Of a stretch of DNA of 64,000 bases, positions 40,201-55,200 are shown piece after piece. The notes below the pieces were generated by a model. It made no database searches. It was not told the origin of the DNA and saw only the letters and a list, made by a program, of their open reading frames with translations. Position 1 is the stretch's first letter. Every line of letters begins with the position of its first letter. The stretch covers positions 114,756,701 to 114,820,700 of the forward strand of contig OX104134.1 in assembly GCA_944470555.2 (NCBI GenBank). The letters are read 5' to 3'. Both the position numbers and the translations under genes were made by a program. Origin of the DNA: Heterobilharzia americana. Lineage: Eukaryota; Platyhelminthes; Trematoda; Strigeidida; Schistosomatidae.

Positions 40201-43200
40201 TTTATTCGAATTGATATGATTTACATATTGCAACAACCAGCTTACTTCATCACTATCTCATTGAGCTAAGTACATATTTATGTGAGAAACAGTTAAGTAG
40301 CTATACTACTCAAAATATCAATATGCTGAACTGTCAACGATTTGATGAAGTATCTTAAGAACTGTAAGTGAATTGATGTAAATTTTTTAAGTTATTCATC
40401 CTACTTTAAACACTTTATTAAATTGTAAGAGCTTACCACAGCTACTCGACTGCGTAATATTTTCGAACATGTAGGCCACTGGTTCAACTCCTGCTGGAAA
40501 AATCTTTTTCTTTTTAGTGTCAATCACTATCCAATTGTTTAAAAACCCCCTATTCGAAACTGCACTTGTTTAAGGTTGTCTGATCAACATAACATGTAGG
40601 AAAAATATGAGAGTTTATAGATTTTTAAGAATAAATTTATGCATTTATTCTTACGTGAAATGGTGGACTTAGTACATCCAATGTTTGAAATAATTGCATA
40701 AATTGTTGTGCATCTAGATCTGATTGATTAAATTTCATCTGGTATACCTTTTTACGAGAAAAAACAAACATATTTACACTGATATGTAATCGTTTGTACA
40801 ATTTCAAATGCTTGTAGAAAATAATAGCAAAATAAGCTGTTTAATTGTGTATTATACTGTATCTATTAAATCTTACAATTAGAATGGTAGCGGTCAGAGA
40901 GAGTTTCAGAATAGTTACATCGCACAGTGAAAATAATACATATCTTTAAAAGTCATGCACATATAAGTATAATGTAGTTAACCAATTACACTTGGCAGTT
41001 AGGTTTATTTGCGGGATTGGTCGATTTCAGTGTATTTTTAATAAAGAAACCCTATCACGGTGGATAACCAGTGAAATCCTTGGAACCAATGGATGTCTAT
41101 TTCGTTAAATTCCTTTGACATTTCAGTAGTGCATCATCATCATCATCATCATCATCAATATCAACATAAGACCAGGCATTACTGCTTTACGGTCCGAGTT
41201 GTCACAGCTTATATCAGCACATCAAGTAAAAAGGCAGTGAAGTGCAAAATGAAGATAAGAAAATTCAGTCAAAAGAAATATAATGTACAAGAAAGAAAGG
41301 AAGAATTAGGAAATGGTGAGATTCGGTATAGCGTCCTCACTATCAAGATAATGTAGGTATACATTTACACCACTGATATCCGTTCTAAGCCATGTGATCA
41401 CCTACAGTCTCCAACCACTGGTTTCTCTTGTCCCGCGGACCCCAACCACCTAGTCTGCATTCCCTTCATGGCTCAGACCAACAGTCAGAGACTTCATACA
41501 TTCATGCCATGTTTTAGTCTGGCCACCTCGAGCCTTTTTCCAGCCTGGACCTAATTCGGCCCACATTGTGTGATGAGGCAATCGGCGACTAGGAATATGT
41601 AACACATGACCCAACCATCTCAGCCGATGAAGGTTCACAACCTCATCAACTGTCTTACCTCTTCTCCCCAAAACCCTACACCTGACTTTTGTGTTATTCA
41701 CGTGGTGACGTCATGGAATACCCATTAAATAGTAAAGAGTTAAATTCAGTTGAATGACAACTCAGTGTTAATCGATAAGTTACTTCAAGCAGAATTTCAC
41801 GAATGTAAAATGAGTAACCGTGATCAGTAGAGTTAGCCTAGTCGGATGAGAGTTCAGATACTCACCGCTGATATGAAGCAATGATTTTACTATATCATCA
41901 AAATTTGAAAAATGTAGAGCATCAAATTTCAACCTGGTGGCTAAACGGTAAAATGTCCAACATGAGACACGTTCGGATTTCTGGTACATTCACTGTTCAT
42001 GCAGTCGTCAATATGTACTACTTCTAAGTTCTGAAACTAAGAGGAAACTGATGCCTAATACTTTCAGTTTTTCATTGATTCTGTGGCTGAGGTCAATCTG
42101 TGGTACAAACTGCCATCTTATACATGATGGATTGGATTACATTTCCGATATAAAATTTAATAACACATAAAACCGGAAGTATCCTCCATTTAAACACTTA
42201 GTAAATTACACGCTAATATAATAATACAACAGTCACTTATCAAAGATTCACGACTAAATTCACTAACAACCAGGCTGCCTGTGAACAGAAATTATACTTA
42301 TTTGAATTACATTGAAAAAATCAGGTCAAATCTTCCTAAGTACGTGGTCTGAGACATTAAGCATGCAATTCGTGAAAATCCAAATGTGAAATTCAGTCAT
42401 CGTTGTCGTCGCCTATTTTGGGCACCCAGTTATTCATTTTATATTCCAGGATTTAACTGACTTAAGTTTTTTCAGAAATTTCTTTAACTTCCACATAAAC
42501 TAACTAGAATATGTTTGGGAAGAAAATTAGCCATAATTTTAATCGGAGTGTAATCCTGGTAACATTAACTTTAAGGGTTTATTCGCTTCACTGGTAAGTT
42601 TTTACAAATAAGGACTGTAACGTGAGGCTTTTAATTTCATATTTAGAATACTCATAAGATCCGAATTACCAACAAGATTTTAACCTCGCTTGGGGGTATA
42701 TAAATAACCAACATATGGATCATAGTGAAAGTATAACTGTTATAGACTGTGCTTTGTCGTGCTCAATGAAAACAATGTTTTCTATTCATCATTGTACTAA
42801 TCATAACCTAGACTAAGAAAGAAAGTAGAAAAGCCAGAAAGTCCGGCAAAACCTCCTGTATAATACTCAGTCTGACCAATCAATCAGCTAGTTTAACTTA
42901 GTAAGCTTTCAGTTTCTATGTGGCTTAAGTTGACCAGATGACAGACAGAATTTTGCTGTGATGGCACAGTTCCAACTTCAAGTTTTCCTAATGTACTGGA
43001 ATTAAAAGTTCGCGTATATCAATACCAAAACCCATGATGTAGTCTATAGGAAATAAAAAACTTCACACAGGTTAGTTGGATGGGGTGATCGGTAAGAAGC
43101 TGGAATCTATGTTTCATGCTTCCTGGCACTCGTCAGCACGGCGTTTCTGAAACCGCAACGAAAATGATGTTTCCTGTGACATTCCTACCCACGTCACCAA

Positions 43201-46200
43201 GTGTTGTAGTCAGTGAAGTTTCCACTCAGCTATTCAGACAGGGATCCACCTCCTTTTGGACTAAATTAAACACATTGATTGGTCACTGGAAAGCAACCAA
43301 TTTCATGTTGTGAAGTCCTCCAGGAGGTCAGTAGCAATCCACATAGCTCAGTGGTAACCCCTCCGACTGCGGCACTGAGTGACATCGTTGAGGTTGCGGA
43401 AATATCCTGCTGACAAGTGCCAAAAAGCACGAGATGCAGCTCCAGGGTTTCCTGGGGATTACTTTCATCCAATCAATGTCCATCTCAATGCATCGTGGTG
43501 GGGAGTCTCTTAGCACTTAGGAATAGACAACAAGAAGTTGGTTACTCTCCATTGCACGTCTCAAGCATATTCAGCAAAACTCAAATGAACATAACCAAAA
43601 AGGATTGTCTCAAGCAGCGTATTACTTTCATAAACTGATTGCTAGTGGGTAGTCTGGTCTTGGTTTTAGTGTTTAGAGCCGATCAAAATCTGCCGTAAAA
43701 CATTGGCAATGTAACCAATAAGACAAATGACACGAGACTACGGTACACTGTGCTTCGGTGTATACTGATAAGAGTCACTCAGCAGGAAGCTCATAACTTG
43801 GTATTGTGACATAGTTACAGACCTTCTTTTTCTTCAGGGTTTCAGACATGCTCCTTTGAATAATGTTAGCTAGCAAAAACCTAGATCCAGGACTTTCTGC
43901 CAACTGAATATTAATATCTAACGCTATGGCAGCGTTTTATTCTTAATTTGATATGCAGGCCTAAAAATGAGTAGTTGTGATTTCACTCATTAGGCTGTTT
44001 TCCATTAGATATTCACGATACAAAACATTTTTTAAAATCGTCTGTGTATATGTATCTTATCTGGTACAGAAAATTCAAAATTAAGTATTATAAGCATCTA
44101 TCCATAAAATCGCTCCAATAAGTACAAATCAAGTTAAGTGAATTCTTCCTTTGTTCAGCGCTAGACAGTGAATGGCTGTATTATATCTCAGATAGATTTA
44201 TAAATATAAAAAGACAGATGTTGTGTATGCTTTACACAGTATGTGCTTTCATATGAATATGAGTAAGTGCTGTATTGTTTAATTCCAACGCATTCGAAGT
44301 TGATATGTATGACGAACCTGCAGAGTTCTCCCTGAATTTTGAATGTACACACTAATATTATTGAGATATGTAATCTGAAGGATGATTTAAGAAAACAAGT
44401 TTGATGACTGCTAACTACTGGCTGCTAAAAAAAAATGAAAAACTCAAGCGAAATACTCACTTCACGTAATTGATTTCTTTTCCAAGTGTCGATGTTAATA
44501 GTATTGATTAATTGAGCTATATCACTGCTGGAGACGATATCTACTTCACTGAATTTTTTGATAAGTTGTGACGTAGTTTTGCAACGGGACATGTGAAAAA
44601 AAAATCGAAAAATAATTTTGGCAATTCATAATTTTACAATGGAATTGCAATAAAAAAGTGAATACCGGCAAAAATAATCAATAAACAAATTAAAAATAAT
44701 CTTAACGAAAAGTATTCATTTCAGTAGATTCTTGTCAGGTTCTGCAGTAATAAAATGGAATTGTGTTACGTAAAACAAGCCAAGTTTCTATATCCATGAT
44801 GTAGTCTCAGTTAGGGGCTATCAGGAAGTTGATTTTCCTTATTAAATTTATCAATATCAGGATGATATATATACAAACGAAGAGTGTGATGCTAAAAGAA
44901 AAGACAGCAAATAAGGCAGATGGAGTAGTCAAGGGAGGAATTCTACTTGAACCTGTTCTGTCTAAATGTCAAGTTCAGTTTGGATCAATCTCAGTGTGAC
45001 AGCCTCAGTTATGTTGAGCAAGAGTTGGTGGGAAACATTTAGTGCTATTTTTGGTGCACGAACTATGAAATCGATACCTTTATTAGGATTTGTGTGATAC
45101 ACTGTGTTTAGTAGGTAGCCTGAAGCGGAACTTTCCACCACTTTCACTTCACCTTTTCCAAACAAAACTGATAAATGTTATTGTAACCAAAGAAACACCT
45201 GATTAATCGTGCCCCCTTTATAATTTGTTCCGGTGGAACAAGTAAATTGATATTTGCTAAGGTTAAGTGGGCTATCCTTAATTCTGTGACTGAGCGCTGG
45301 CCCACTACAGAAAGGTATGCAGAGAAAACCATTCCATTTCCTGCTCTGGATACGCGTTGTGACTGGATATCACTTTCATCCTCTCCCTTGAGTTGTAGTC
45401 TCAGAAACAAAAGCTTCTTCCCTACTGTGATCAATTCACGTCTGGAATTACTGTAAGTGGTTTGCTCTAATAAACTTTTCAGTATACTCATTTTCACTTA
45501 GAGTATCACGGATGCACAGAAGTTCTTTTTCCACGTACTCCTCGGAACAAATAGATCTTACTGGAATTACTAGGCATTTGATCATAATACGTTTGTACCT
45601 CATTGGTAAAAAGCTGAGAAAGTGTGTATACTGTGCTTTAGTCATCGGTTTCCAACATATACTTCACATCATGCAGCCATTTTTTGTCGTTTGAAGGTCA
45701 ACAAAATGTATTGAATAACTTGATTCACTTACATTAATATAATGAACTGGTCGGTGAGGACTTTTGAAGGGGTTCAGAATAGAATTACTACATATGCACG
45801 TATTAAGGACTAAAATGTATCATCCAGGTATCAGCAATTCGATCTTTCACAGGATGACTTTCCAATTTTGCCAGGAATATATCTGCAAATTTGAGAGTAA
45901 TGGAGATCCCATAGGCGCCCTGTCAACTTGTCTGTACAAATTACTATTAGGTAGGAACTGGACATTTTTAGCCATTTCTCCACCAAATTCATAATAGTAG
46001 TACCAGTGCCTAATTATCTTGTTAATAGTGGCTTGTTAGTTCAGTCCATGACTTAAATTAGATGGTCGTTATTCGGTAAACTGTAGTCTCAAATTTTCTG
46101 GTATATCGAGAAATTTACAATGCCTTCGCAGGATTTTTCATTCCAATTCTGTTACGTGTAACTGAAGTGACTGAAAGTGATTAAGTGAATATCTGTTTAC

Positions 46201-49200
46201 ATATTTCATAAAGATAAAGATTCTATTTCTTCTTCCAGCAAAGTTATAGATAAAAATTCTTCTGAATACATTTTTGATAAGTCCAAAATGAATTGTAGAT
46301 CCAGCTAGCCTTAGGTTGAACTTCAGGAACTCATCGAGCACCTTCAATGCAACAGGATGTTCAGTAGAATCTTTAAGATTTTATACCTTCCCATATAGAC
46401 TTGAATGTAATTAAAATTCCAAATATTCCTTTCGTTTTCTAAAGATATATCTGATTATGTTAGTTCATTTTGGTAAACAGAATTCTTCAAGGTAGCAGTG
46501 TAAATAAAACAAACCCCAAAAATATAAATTAGACAGAAATCATCCAAACAGTTCTCAAAGGCATAAAAATATGAGTCCTAAAATAAAAGAACTGTTGAGC
46601 ATTCTTAGAAATCTAGTCTCATTGGTAAAACAGGATGATGATACCATTTTGCAATGCTGTTTAGGGAACTAATTAGCATTTCCATATCAACGAGATCACT
46701 TATGTGTAAGATCTTGACTACACATTTTATAATAGAAGCTGGGAAGCAAATTTATAAGCAGTACATAAGACTATTCAGGTGTGATATGATTTGGCAAATA
46801 CGGTGAACTTTATGTAGAAAGATTAATTAGAGAAATAATATTAATACATATCACCCCTAACACATCGAAATAAGGCAACTCAACAAAACTGTCAACTATG
46901 TAGAACATTGTATTGAACAAACAGAGTAGCGAACAATGAGGAAAGACTATATATATTGATATCTTTTGGTAAGCGTCTTGATAAAAATCCCAATTATTGT
47001 CACCATGGACAACAATTTTGCTCGGAATATTACCGAAATAAAAAAACTTAACACTGTGTGTAAACTTGTCATTAGAAAATCTAATTCTATTACATTAATT
47101 CACCCTTCAGTGCACACACTTTCCGTTGCGATCACTGATCTAAATTCGTTTGCGGGATTCTGTTTCTATAAACAGCAGCATGAACGGAAAACAAGTGACA
47201 GTAAGTAAGACATACTGTATTATTGCGTAAATGTAAAATACCCTCAGCAACCTTACACATTACTTTTGACTGTTATATCATCTCATGGAGTTTAGTGACC
47301 GATTCGCAAACGTGACTGATAAGCTTAGAAAGGCGCCGACCATATAGTAACATTGATCAGTTGGGGTGGTTTACTCAATCATTTACTAAGGAAGAATAAA
47401 CAATCAGTCATTTATTGAAAACTATGAGAATTAAGTTAAAAATTTACAGTGGTATATCTCACTTTGACTTCTCAGCACTGAAAATTACCATCCCTTCATT
47501 ATTTCTAAGAAGACCTAACTTTTTCTGAAGACTTAGTCTACCATCTGCAAGGCATCGAATTAAATTATTCCGGTTTAAGGAAGAATATGTGGTAATAATT
47601 CAGTAATCATTGTCCACAAGGTTCCAACGACTTCATCATTTTGAAGTTCAAGCAGTGTTACCTAAATGAAAATTTTCGGATGACCACAGATAGTGTTTAT
47701 GATGGTTACAGTGAATTGTTCGGAATCACAAAAAATAAAATTATAAAAAATATGCAGGTAAAGATTTTCCAAGTGAATGACTGTGTCTTTGACGATGCAG
47801 AAAATAGACAGACTTATTGCCTTCAAAAAACTTCACTTCCCAACTAAATGCAGAATAAGGAGCCAGTGAATATCAGATGATCAGTGTTGATAATTTTATT
47901 CGATAATAGCAGTTTTCATAGATCCACTTACAGCTTTTGCAATCATACAGAATCATCATCACTGAGATCAATACAGGACCAGGCATTACTGCGTAACGGT
48001 CCAAGTTCCCACCTCTTATGTCAGCACATCAAGTAAAAAGGCAGTGAAGTGAAAGATGAAGAGGGAACAAAAATTGATCAAAAGAAGTAGAAAGTAGTAA
48101 AACAGAGGAAGGAAAAATGAGACAATGGGATTGGGTACAGAGGTTGGGATGAGGATAATATGAGCATACATCTGCGCGACTGACATTGGTTCTAAGCCAT
48201 GTGATCACCTAGAGTCTCCAACAATTGGTTCCTCATGTGAAAATCGACTCAGTGTCAAGGAATATAATACTATTTACAAATAATTTCACGTTTCTAAGCA
48301 GTCAATGAAATCAAAGTTGCCTAGTCGAGTTTCTTTAGAGTTCTGTTTCTACAGCGTGCTTTAGCACCCAGAAAACAAAAGAAGACACAACAAAACTTAA
48401 CAAAACTAGAAAATTCAGCTTTAAATAATCTACGAAACTACAAAAACGTAGCGATCGCTAAATCCGATAAAAGTAACTCAACAGCAGTTACGAATAAATC
48501 GAAATATCTCAACAACATTTCCAAACAGCACCATATGACGAGATCAGGAAACCTAGAGACACTGTCATTAATAAAATTAGCAAATCTACAACCAATCCGA
48601 TAAGCCGACTGGAGCCACCTCTAAGTGATTCTAAGTGGTTTGATTTAAGGCCTAAAACAAATAATCCTAGCAAAATTTATGGTACTTTTAAGGTGCATAA
48701 ATCAAGTTATCCCATTAGACCCATAGTTTCAGGCGGGAATATACAGATAAACAGAAAGAGTAGCAATAGGATTGCTAATATCCCCAATCTCAGTAGAAAT
48801 ATTTATGGATAGTTGGGAAGAAATGGCTTTACAAACGGTTAGTCCTGCACCAAAATATGGTGGCGATATGTGGATGACACATTTACTGTGTTGAAATCGG
48901 GACAGATCCACAATTTCCTCACACAGATAAACTCAGTAGTAGGCGCAATCCAATTCACTGACGGGGAGGGGTAGGAAATAAACAAGGGGAATCACCTATG
49001 TTGGATTGCAGGATAAAACGAAGGACGGACGGCGGTTTGGATACTACCATCCACAGAAAACCGACACATTCCATAGGTGTCTAGACTTGAAGTCATTCCA
49101 TTCAATGTCAGTCAAGGCAGGCTTAGTCAAATGTCTAGGTGATAGAGCTAGAAAATTCACTAGTCAGTGCAAGGACCTAAACAAGGAATTAAAACACGTA

Positions 49201-52200
49201 AAAGAAGCGCTAATAATCAATAATTATCCTTTGCAGTTTATTAAGAAATCCGCACGAACACAACAAACGAAAAGATAACAGTAACACAAGTACGAATAAT
49301 AACGACAACACGAGTGGAAAGGAGTTAGTTCACAGGCTCCATTGAGTTACCCTATAAGGAAAGTACATCATAAACTTTACGTAGGTTCCTCAACAGAGCT
49401 GGAATTAGGGTGGCATTTAAACCTACAAACCCACTCAGAGATAAACTTTATCGGCTTAAGGATCTGACAGATTCAATTTGGCAAAATAATCTAATCTATC
49501 AAATTACGTGTGTAATGACTGTGAGGTCAAGTACGTAGGTCAAACTAGCCGGTCGGGGTCAGTTAGGGTAGCCGAACATAGGACTTTAGCTAAACATAGA
49601 ATGAGACCCAAATAAAATCAATAATCTAGAAAAAACTCGGCTATTGCAATGCATGCATTAACACAACTACACAATGGGGTGGGATAAAACCATTGTACTT
49701 CAGTCCAACATAATTAGGCGGAGAGAGAGATTGATTACTGAATCTTTTTTTCATGGGTTCTGCATCCAGCACATGTAACAGGAATGATGCACAACCTCAG
49801 GAATTATATAGAATGATACAGCATCTATGGCAGAGGTATGGAAAATTTTATTACCAGTAAAAACAAAGAATATGAGGTGACAGGACTAAAAAAAATCATA
49901 TATCGAAAGGATTGTGATTACATTGATGTGATAATGAGCAGTAATAACTTATGCTGAAGACGTCATTAATTAGATAATATTGTATCACCGTGCGCTTTAT
50001 ATCAAATAATCAAATCTAATATCGAATTTCATCCGAACACAGTGCTCAAGTTTTATACTTGTATAAATTGTCTTTAAACAGGCTTTACGAGTTTTTTCCC
50101 CTATTTTGTAACTAGATGATACTTCAAGCAAGAACTGTAAAGAACCATGTGAAATATATGTTAGCTGTGTAGTTAGGATTACCAATATAACCATGACATT
50201 ACTACCGTAGGAGATATGTCAGTTGTATGGAGGTAATTAGCAGCAATCTCTGGACCTGAGTTTTGTACTTTTTAGACTCGTCAGCAAAGCGTTTCTGCAG
50301 CCTCGAAGTAACTAATGTCCTGCCTAAAACTCGAACCTGCATCCGCCAGTACTTCAGTCAGAGACGTTAATACTAAGCTATTTAGGCGGCGAACGACCTT
50401 CCGTGGGAGAGATGGCCAAAGTGATCAACAGAATCTGACCGGCACTTATGACTAAACAACATGAAGTTGGTTAAATTCCAGTAACTGATCAGTGTGTGAT
50501 TTTTTTACACCCGTTGATCGTATGCATTAAAAAATATAACCACCTTTTGAACTTTCCGGAACTTTCTGGTCATTGTCCTATCATTTTCATGTATATCTAC
50601 CTCAGAGTGAATGCAGCATTTCACAACGTGGAATTACCAGTGGGCTGTTGGATAACGCTTTGTCATTTGGAGCGATGAGTACTGGGTTCGACTCTCCCGG
50701 GGAACAACAGTACCCGCTGGGATGAAGGTAAACTTGGCTTGTGAGCACTAATTAAGAGGAAACTTGTGTCTTGGACTTCACTGCTAGCCATCAAACAGAC
50801 TAAAATGTAATGAATATGTATCCACATACAGGCTAATCTGCCAGTAGATTTAGAGAAATTTGACCCACTGTAGCAACTGGAAATAACAAGTACGAACCAA
50901 CAACGATTTACCATTCCATTAAAACTATACATGTGCTTTTTTTAGATGTCAGTAACAGATTCCTCTTACATCTTGTCTGCTAGTGTTGTTTTCTGTTTCT
51001 TTGTTAAAAGTCAGTGGTGATCTATTTTATGTAATAAAAAATGGATAGCAGTAGTAAGGAATTGGTTCATTTTAATTGTTTAAACAGATTATTGTCTCGT
51101 CGTTGGTTTAGGTAATAAAGTTTCCATAATATGAGTTAGCACCTGGTGTTTTGTTGAATATAAAAAATTATGGACCAATGGATAGAGTTTCCAGCTGTAA
51201 AGTGATACTGGCAATAATGCAACCAAATGATCATGCAAGAACATGTAGGGAAGATCAGAAGATTAGTCCTACACCCTAATGAACTTGAATCTTTGAAATA
51301 AATTCGCTCGCATGGATTGCAGAAGTTCTTCAAATCACTTTGAACCGTATTACTTTGATATGATTACAGACAATGAACCATATTTTGAACGTCATTCAGT
51401 GAATTACATAGTTTTGCTTTTCCCGATATCAAATAAGCAGATCTAAGGTGAAATTACATTTGTTCGAAGGGGAAATGCTCTGTTCTTATTGTGAAAATAT
51501 AATTAACTGTAGTGAGTTAACTTCATCTACTTTCAAACACTATGAGCCTGGTTTATTGTAGTGAGACTGGATTTCTGACACTGAATTCAAGTAAGAGTTT
51601 AACTAGGTTGGTCTTCTTCGATAAAACTTATGATACAAACAATCCTCAAGCTCTTAGGAAAACTCTGTTTATTTCTTTTATATCAAGCAAAACCTGGAAA
51701 ATGTTAGAATGCATGGCCAGTTCTGCTATCATTCGAACACAGTTTATCAAAATTGGTTTTTTATACCTTCAGTGCTCAAAATAATTGCTTATATTCATGG
51801 TAAAAGGTAAATTAGCTTGTCAAGAACGTACTTAGATTTGTAGGTAATGATGTCAATGAAGTTTTGAGTACCTTCGTAGTTATTATGTAGGCTTCAGCTA
51901 AACAGCAGAAACGACTATTAGAATTACTGAGAAAAGTATATAAAAGGTTAACAATAAATAAGTGTAATAATTTGAAATGAGTTTTGTCAAACAGACCTCC
52001 AGTTATGCATGAATTATGCTTTGAAAATATACCACGGTGAAGCTAACAGCAACTGTGATTTAAATGAACCTGAGTCATCTTTATCTTCACCTCAATATAC
52101 GCCTCATTCACCTGTTTCCTAAGGTACATTGCACTCAGATCAGTGTTATATTTGATGAGGTCTTTTAACGAAGCGAACTCCTCTGAAGTTATTGGAAATG

Positions 52201-55200
52201 CAATTTTTCTGAGACTTTCTCATATAACAAATATTTTAGCCTTTTATTGAACCTGTCACAAGTGATGGGCACTCTTACTCAAAGTTTAAGTTACGAATCT
52301 CTTCGCATGTATATACGTAAAGGATGTCACAACTATCAGACTCCATAGAATTTTCGTTAGAAGTTACAAGTTTCTTATTTTGAGAAAGATAACTTACGTA
52401 ATACGCCCAAAACAGCTAAAAATATTTCTCGTTGTTCTATACTTGTAATTCCCCTTTGCCACACGGAGTCGAATTGACCGACCTCCGTTGATAGATGGGC
52501 TACCATATGGATGCCTCGATACTACCGGGTACTAATAGTGTTATAGTCATCTTGATGACTAGCAGTGAAATCCAGGGTGTGCGTTTCGTTCTATTTGAGA
52601 CTCGTCAACTGGATATACCTGCACCTTAGTGAGTGATGTTGTTCCCATTGAGACTCGAAGCGTTGGGTACTAGGTTCGTGTCTCGGTGGGAACAACATTA
52701 TTCACTGTAATAAAATACATCCAGTTGATGAGTCTCAAATAGGGCGAGGCACACGTCCAAGATTCTACTGCGAGTCATCAAAGTAAATATTCCTCATTGA
52801 CCAGAATATAATCCCCAACCTCTAACAAAAATGGATGTATTTTCAGCTTTCGCATGATCAGAATGTATAACAAATGTGGTTAGGTCTAGCCCACCCAATA
52901 AACACTTTACTAATATTTGGATAATGAAAAGAGTGAGACTCACCGATCACTGTATTTCAAGATTTCGAAGGCTGCTCTTGTTGCAACTCGTCTTCTCATC
53001 AACCGTGTCTGCACAGAAGACTTTCAATGTAGTGAACATTTTCAGTTGGCAAAAAGAATAATGAAAAGGCATGATGTCTTATGCCAATAAGAAAACATTT
53101 TGATGAAGAAATGATTGTGAAAAGTGCACATTTCACGACTAAATTCTTACGTGGATCAAGATATATATATATATAAGCAGGACTTGGTTAAATATCAAGT
53201 TTAAAAGGCGACATTTTTTGTATGTGTAGGCATAAAATAAACCAACGAAGAAAATGTTTTCATCTAAGCAAACTAAAAAGAAGCTGATGCTCATAATTAC
53301 CACTCATTATCAGATTGCTTGGTGAGATCTGCAGTCAGGTGATATGGAACAATTTTCAATACGGTGTATACCTAAGGTGTTAAGCGAGGCATCTGAAAGT
53401 TTCTGGATTATGAATTTAAGATGACTGATGCTTGGACTAATAACAACAAGATAAACATGAATAAACTCATGGCTTTTAAACAATAGCCTACTAAAATTAC
53501 TCCCTTAAACCTTTCTCTGTATAGACGTAGTTTTGAAAACCAGGAATGAAACTATTTTCAGCTTGTCTGTATGAGATTTAGATAGTATTACAGTGGTGAA
53601 TGGTTAGTCTGATGTATATCGAATTGTTCCTTGCAAATGACGACCATTATCTACAATATCTATCACACTGGAATAGAACATGAACTCAATTTAATTAACT
53701 TACTAGTAAGTAACCACTGAATTCACTGTAGACAGCGGCAGTAAGAATATTCAAGAATACATACAATCCAACACCAAGAAAAATTACAGAGAAAATTGCT
53801 GTTCCCCTGTTTACATTGTACGATGGGATTAAGACTAAAATAATGAGAAAACACATTAAGCACGGCAAGATTGTGTTAATGGCGAATAAGAAGTGAATAA
53901 ATACAGACAAAAGAGGATAAATCATTTGTCTCTGGGACTAAAGTTAAAACTTATAGTAACTGTTTATGCGCTGTATATACTACTGACCAGCTTTTACTCC
54001 AACACCATGAGTTTTGTTCAATCAATTTTTGGCTTAAACTAAGTAGGTAACTGTTATAGTAAACAAGTTTTTTCAGCGTGAAGTAAAAATCTGTTGTCTC
54101 AGGTTCTTAATAGAACCATTTCAGTTGTGTCACAGAGTTCTTTCGGAAAATTAATTGTAATCAGTATAATTGTTTTTATATCATACCGTCGCTAATTGGA
54201 CCGAATTGATCAGTCTCTGTTAGCATATGGGCTCCTGTGTGGATGCCTCGATATTGCCTGTGTTCTTAACTACATAGTAATGATGGATAGTGGCTAGCAG
54301 TGGATTCCAGGATGCGCATTTCATCTTATTTGGGACTCGTCAGCTAGATAACGCCCTTGCGTTTGAAGCGATCGCTCCCGAGTCCGGATCCCGATGGGAA
54401 CGACATCACTCGCTGGGAGGCAGGTAGATCCAGCTGACGAGTCCCAAAAAGGATGAAATGCGCATCCTGGATTCCACTGCTAGCCACTATCCATCATTAC
54501 TATAATTGTAATCAGGTCATCATTCAAATAAACAGCTACTTCTAGAATTTCCGAGGAAATTTTGCCGGAAAATTTGTGGAGTAGTCCTAATTCTGGGCGG
54601 TAATTGATTATACCGAGACAGTGTGTGTGATGAGTAATACTGGTTCATTGCTATCGACACTCTGATACTGCCTCAAATCACAATAATACCTCATTAAAGT
54701 TTAATTTCGCAAAGAAGCATTCAACACTCAGAAAGCTAAGCAAGTCATCCGGATAAAGTAGCTTATAATGGTTCAAGGTTAGAACCGAAGCAAGTAGAAA
54801 ACTCGGCACAAATATGCAAGACATCATTAACCTTCTAGACGTTTACAATAGCAGTTATTTAAGATGAACGAATCATAGGCATCAACATATAATACTGCTG
54901 TAGATGACATAAGATTTTATTGGCTATAAATTCCAATCCATATGAAACTGATCACTCTGAGCCTTAGTATCAAGCAGAAGGCTAACAAATACCTGCGTTG
55001 CGGTGCAGTGGCTAAAATCAGGTTTGTAAACAAATTAGAATCAGCAAAAGGGATGTCAGTCTTTCAGGATCATAAACTGATCTTTTTGATACTTTAACTA
55101 ACTGAAGGTGATGAAACCGATCTAGGTATGCAAAAACCTAAACAAACGTTAATGGTACAGCAGATGCCTCAAAACGTGGCACTTTAGAAAATCAGATTAT

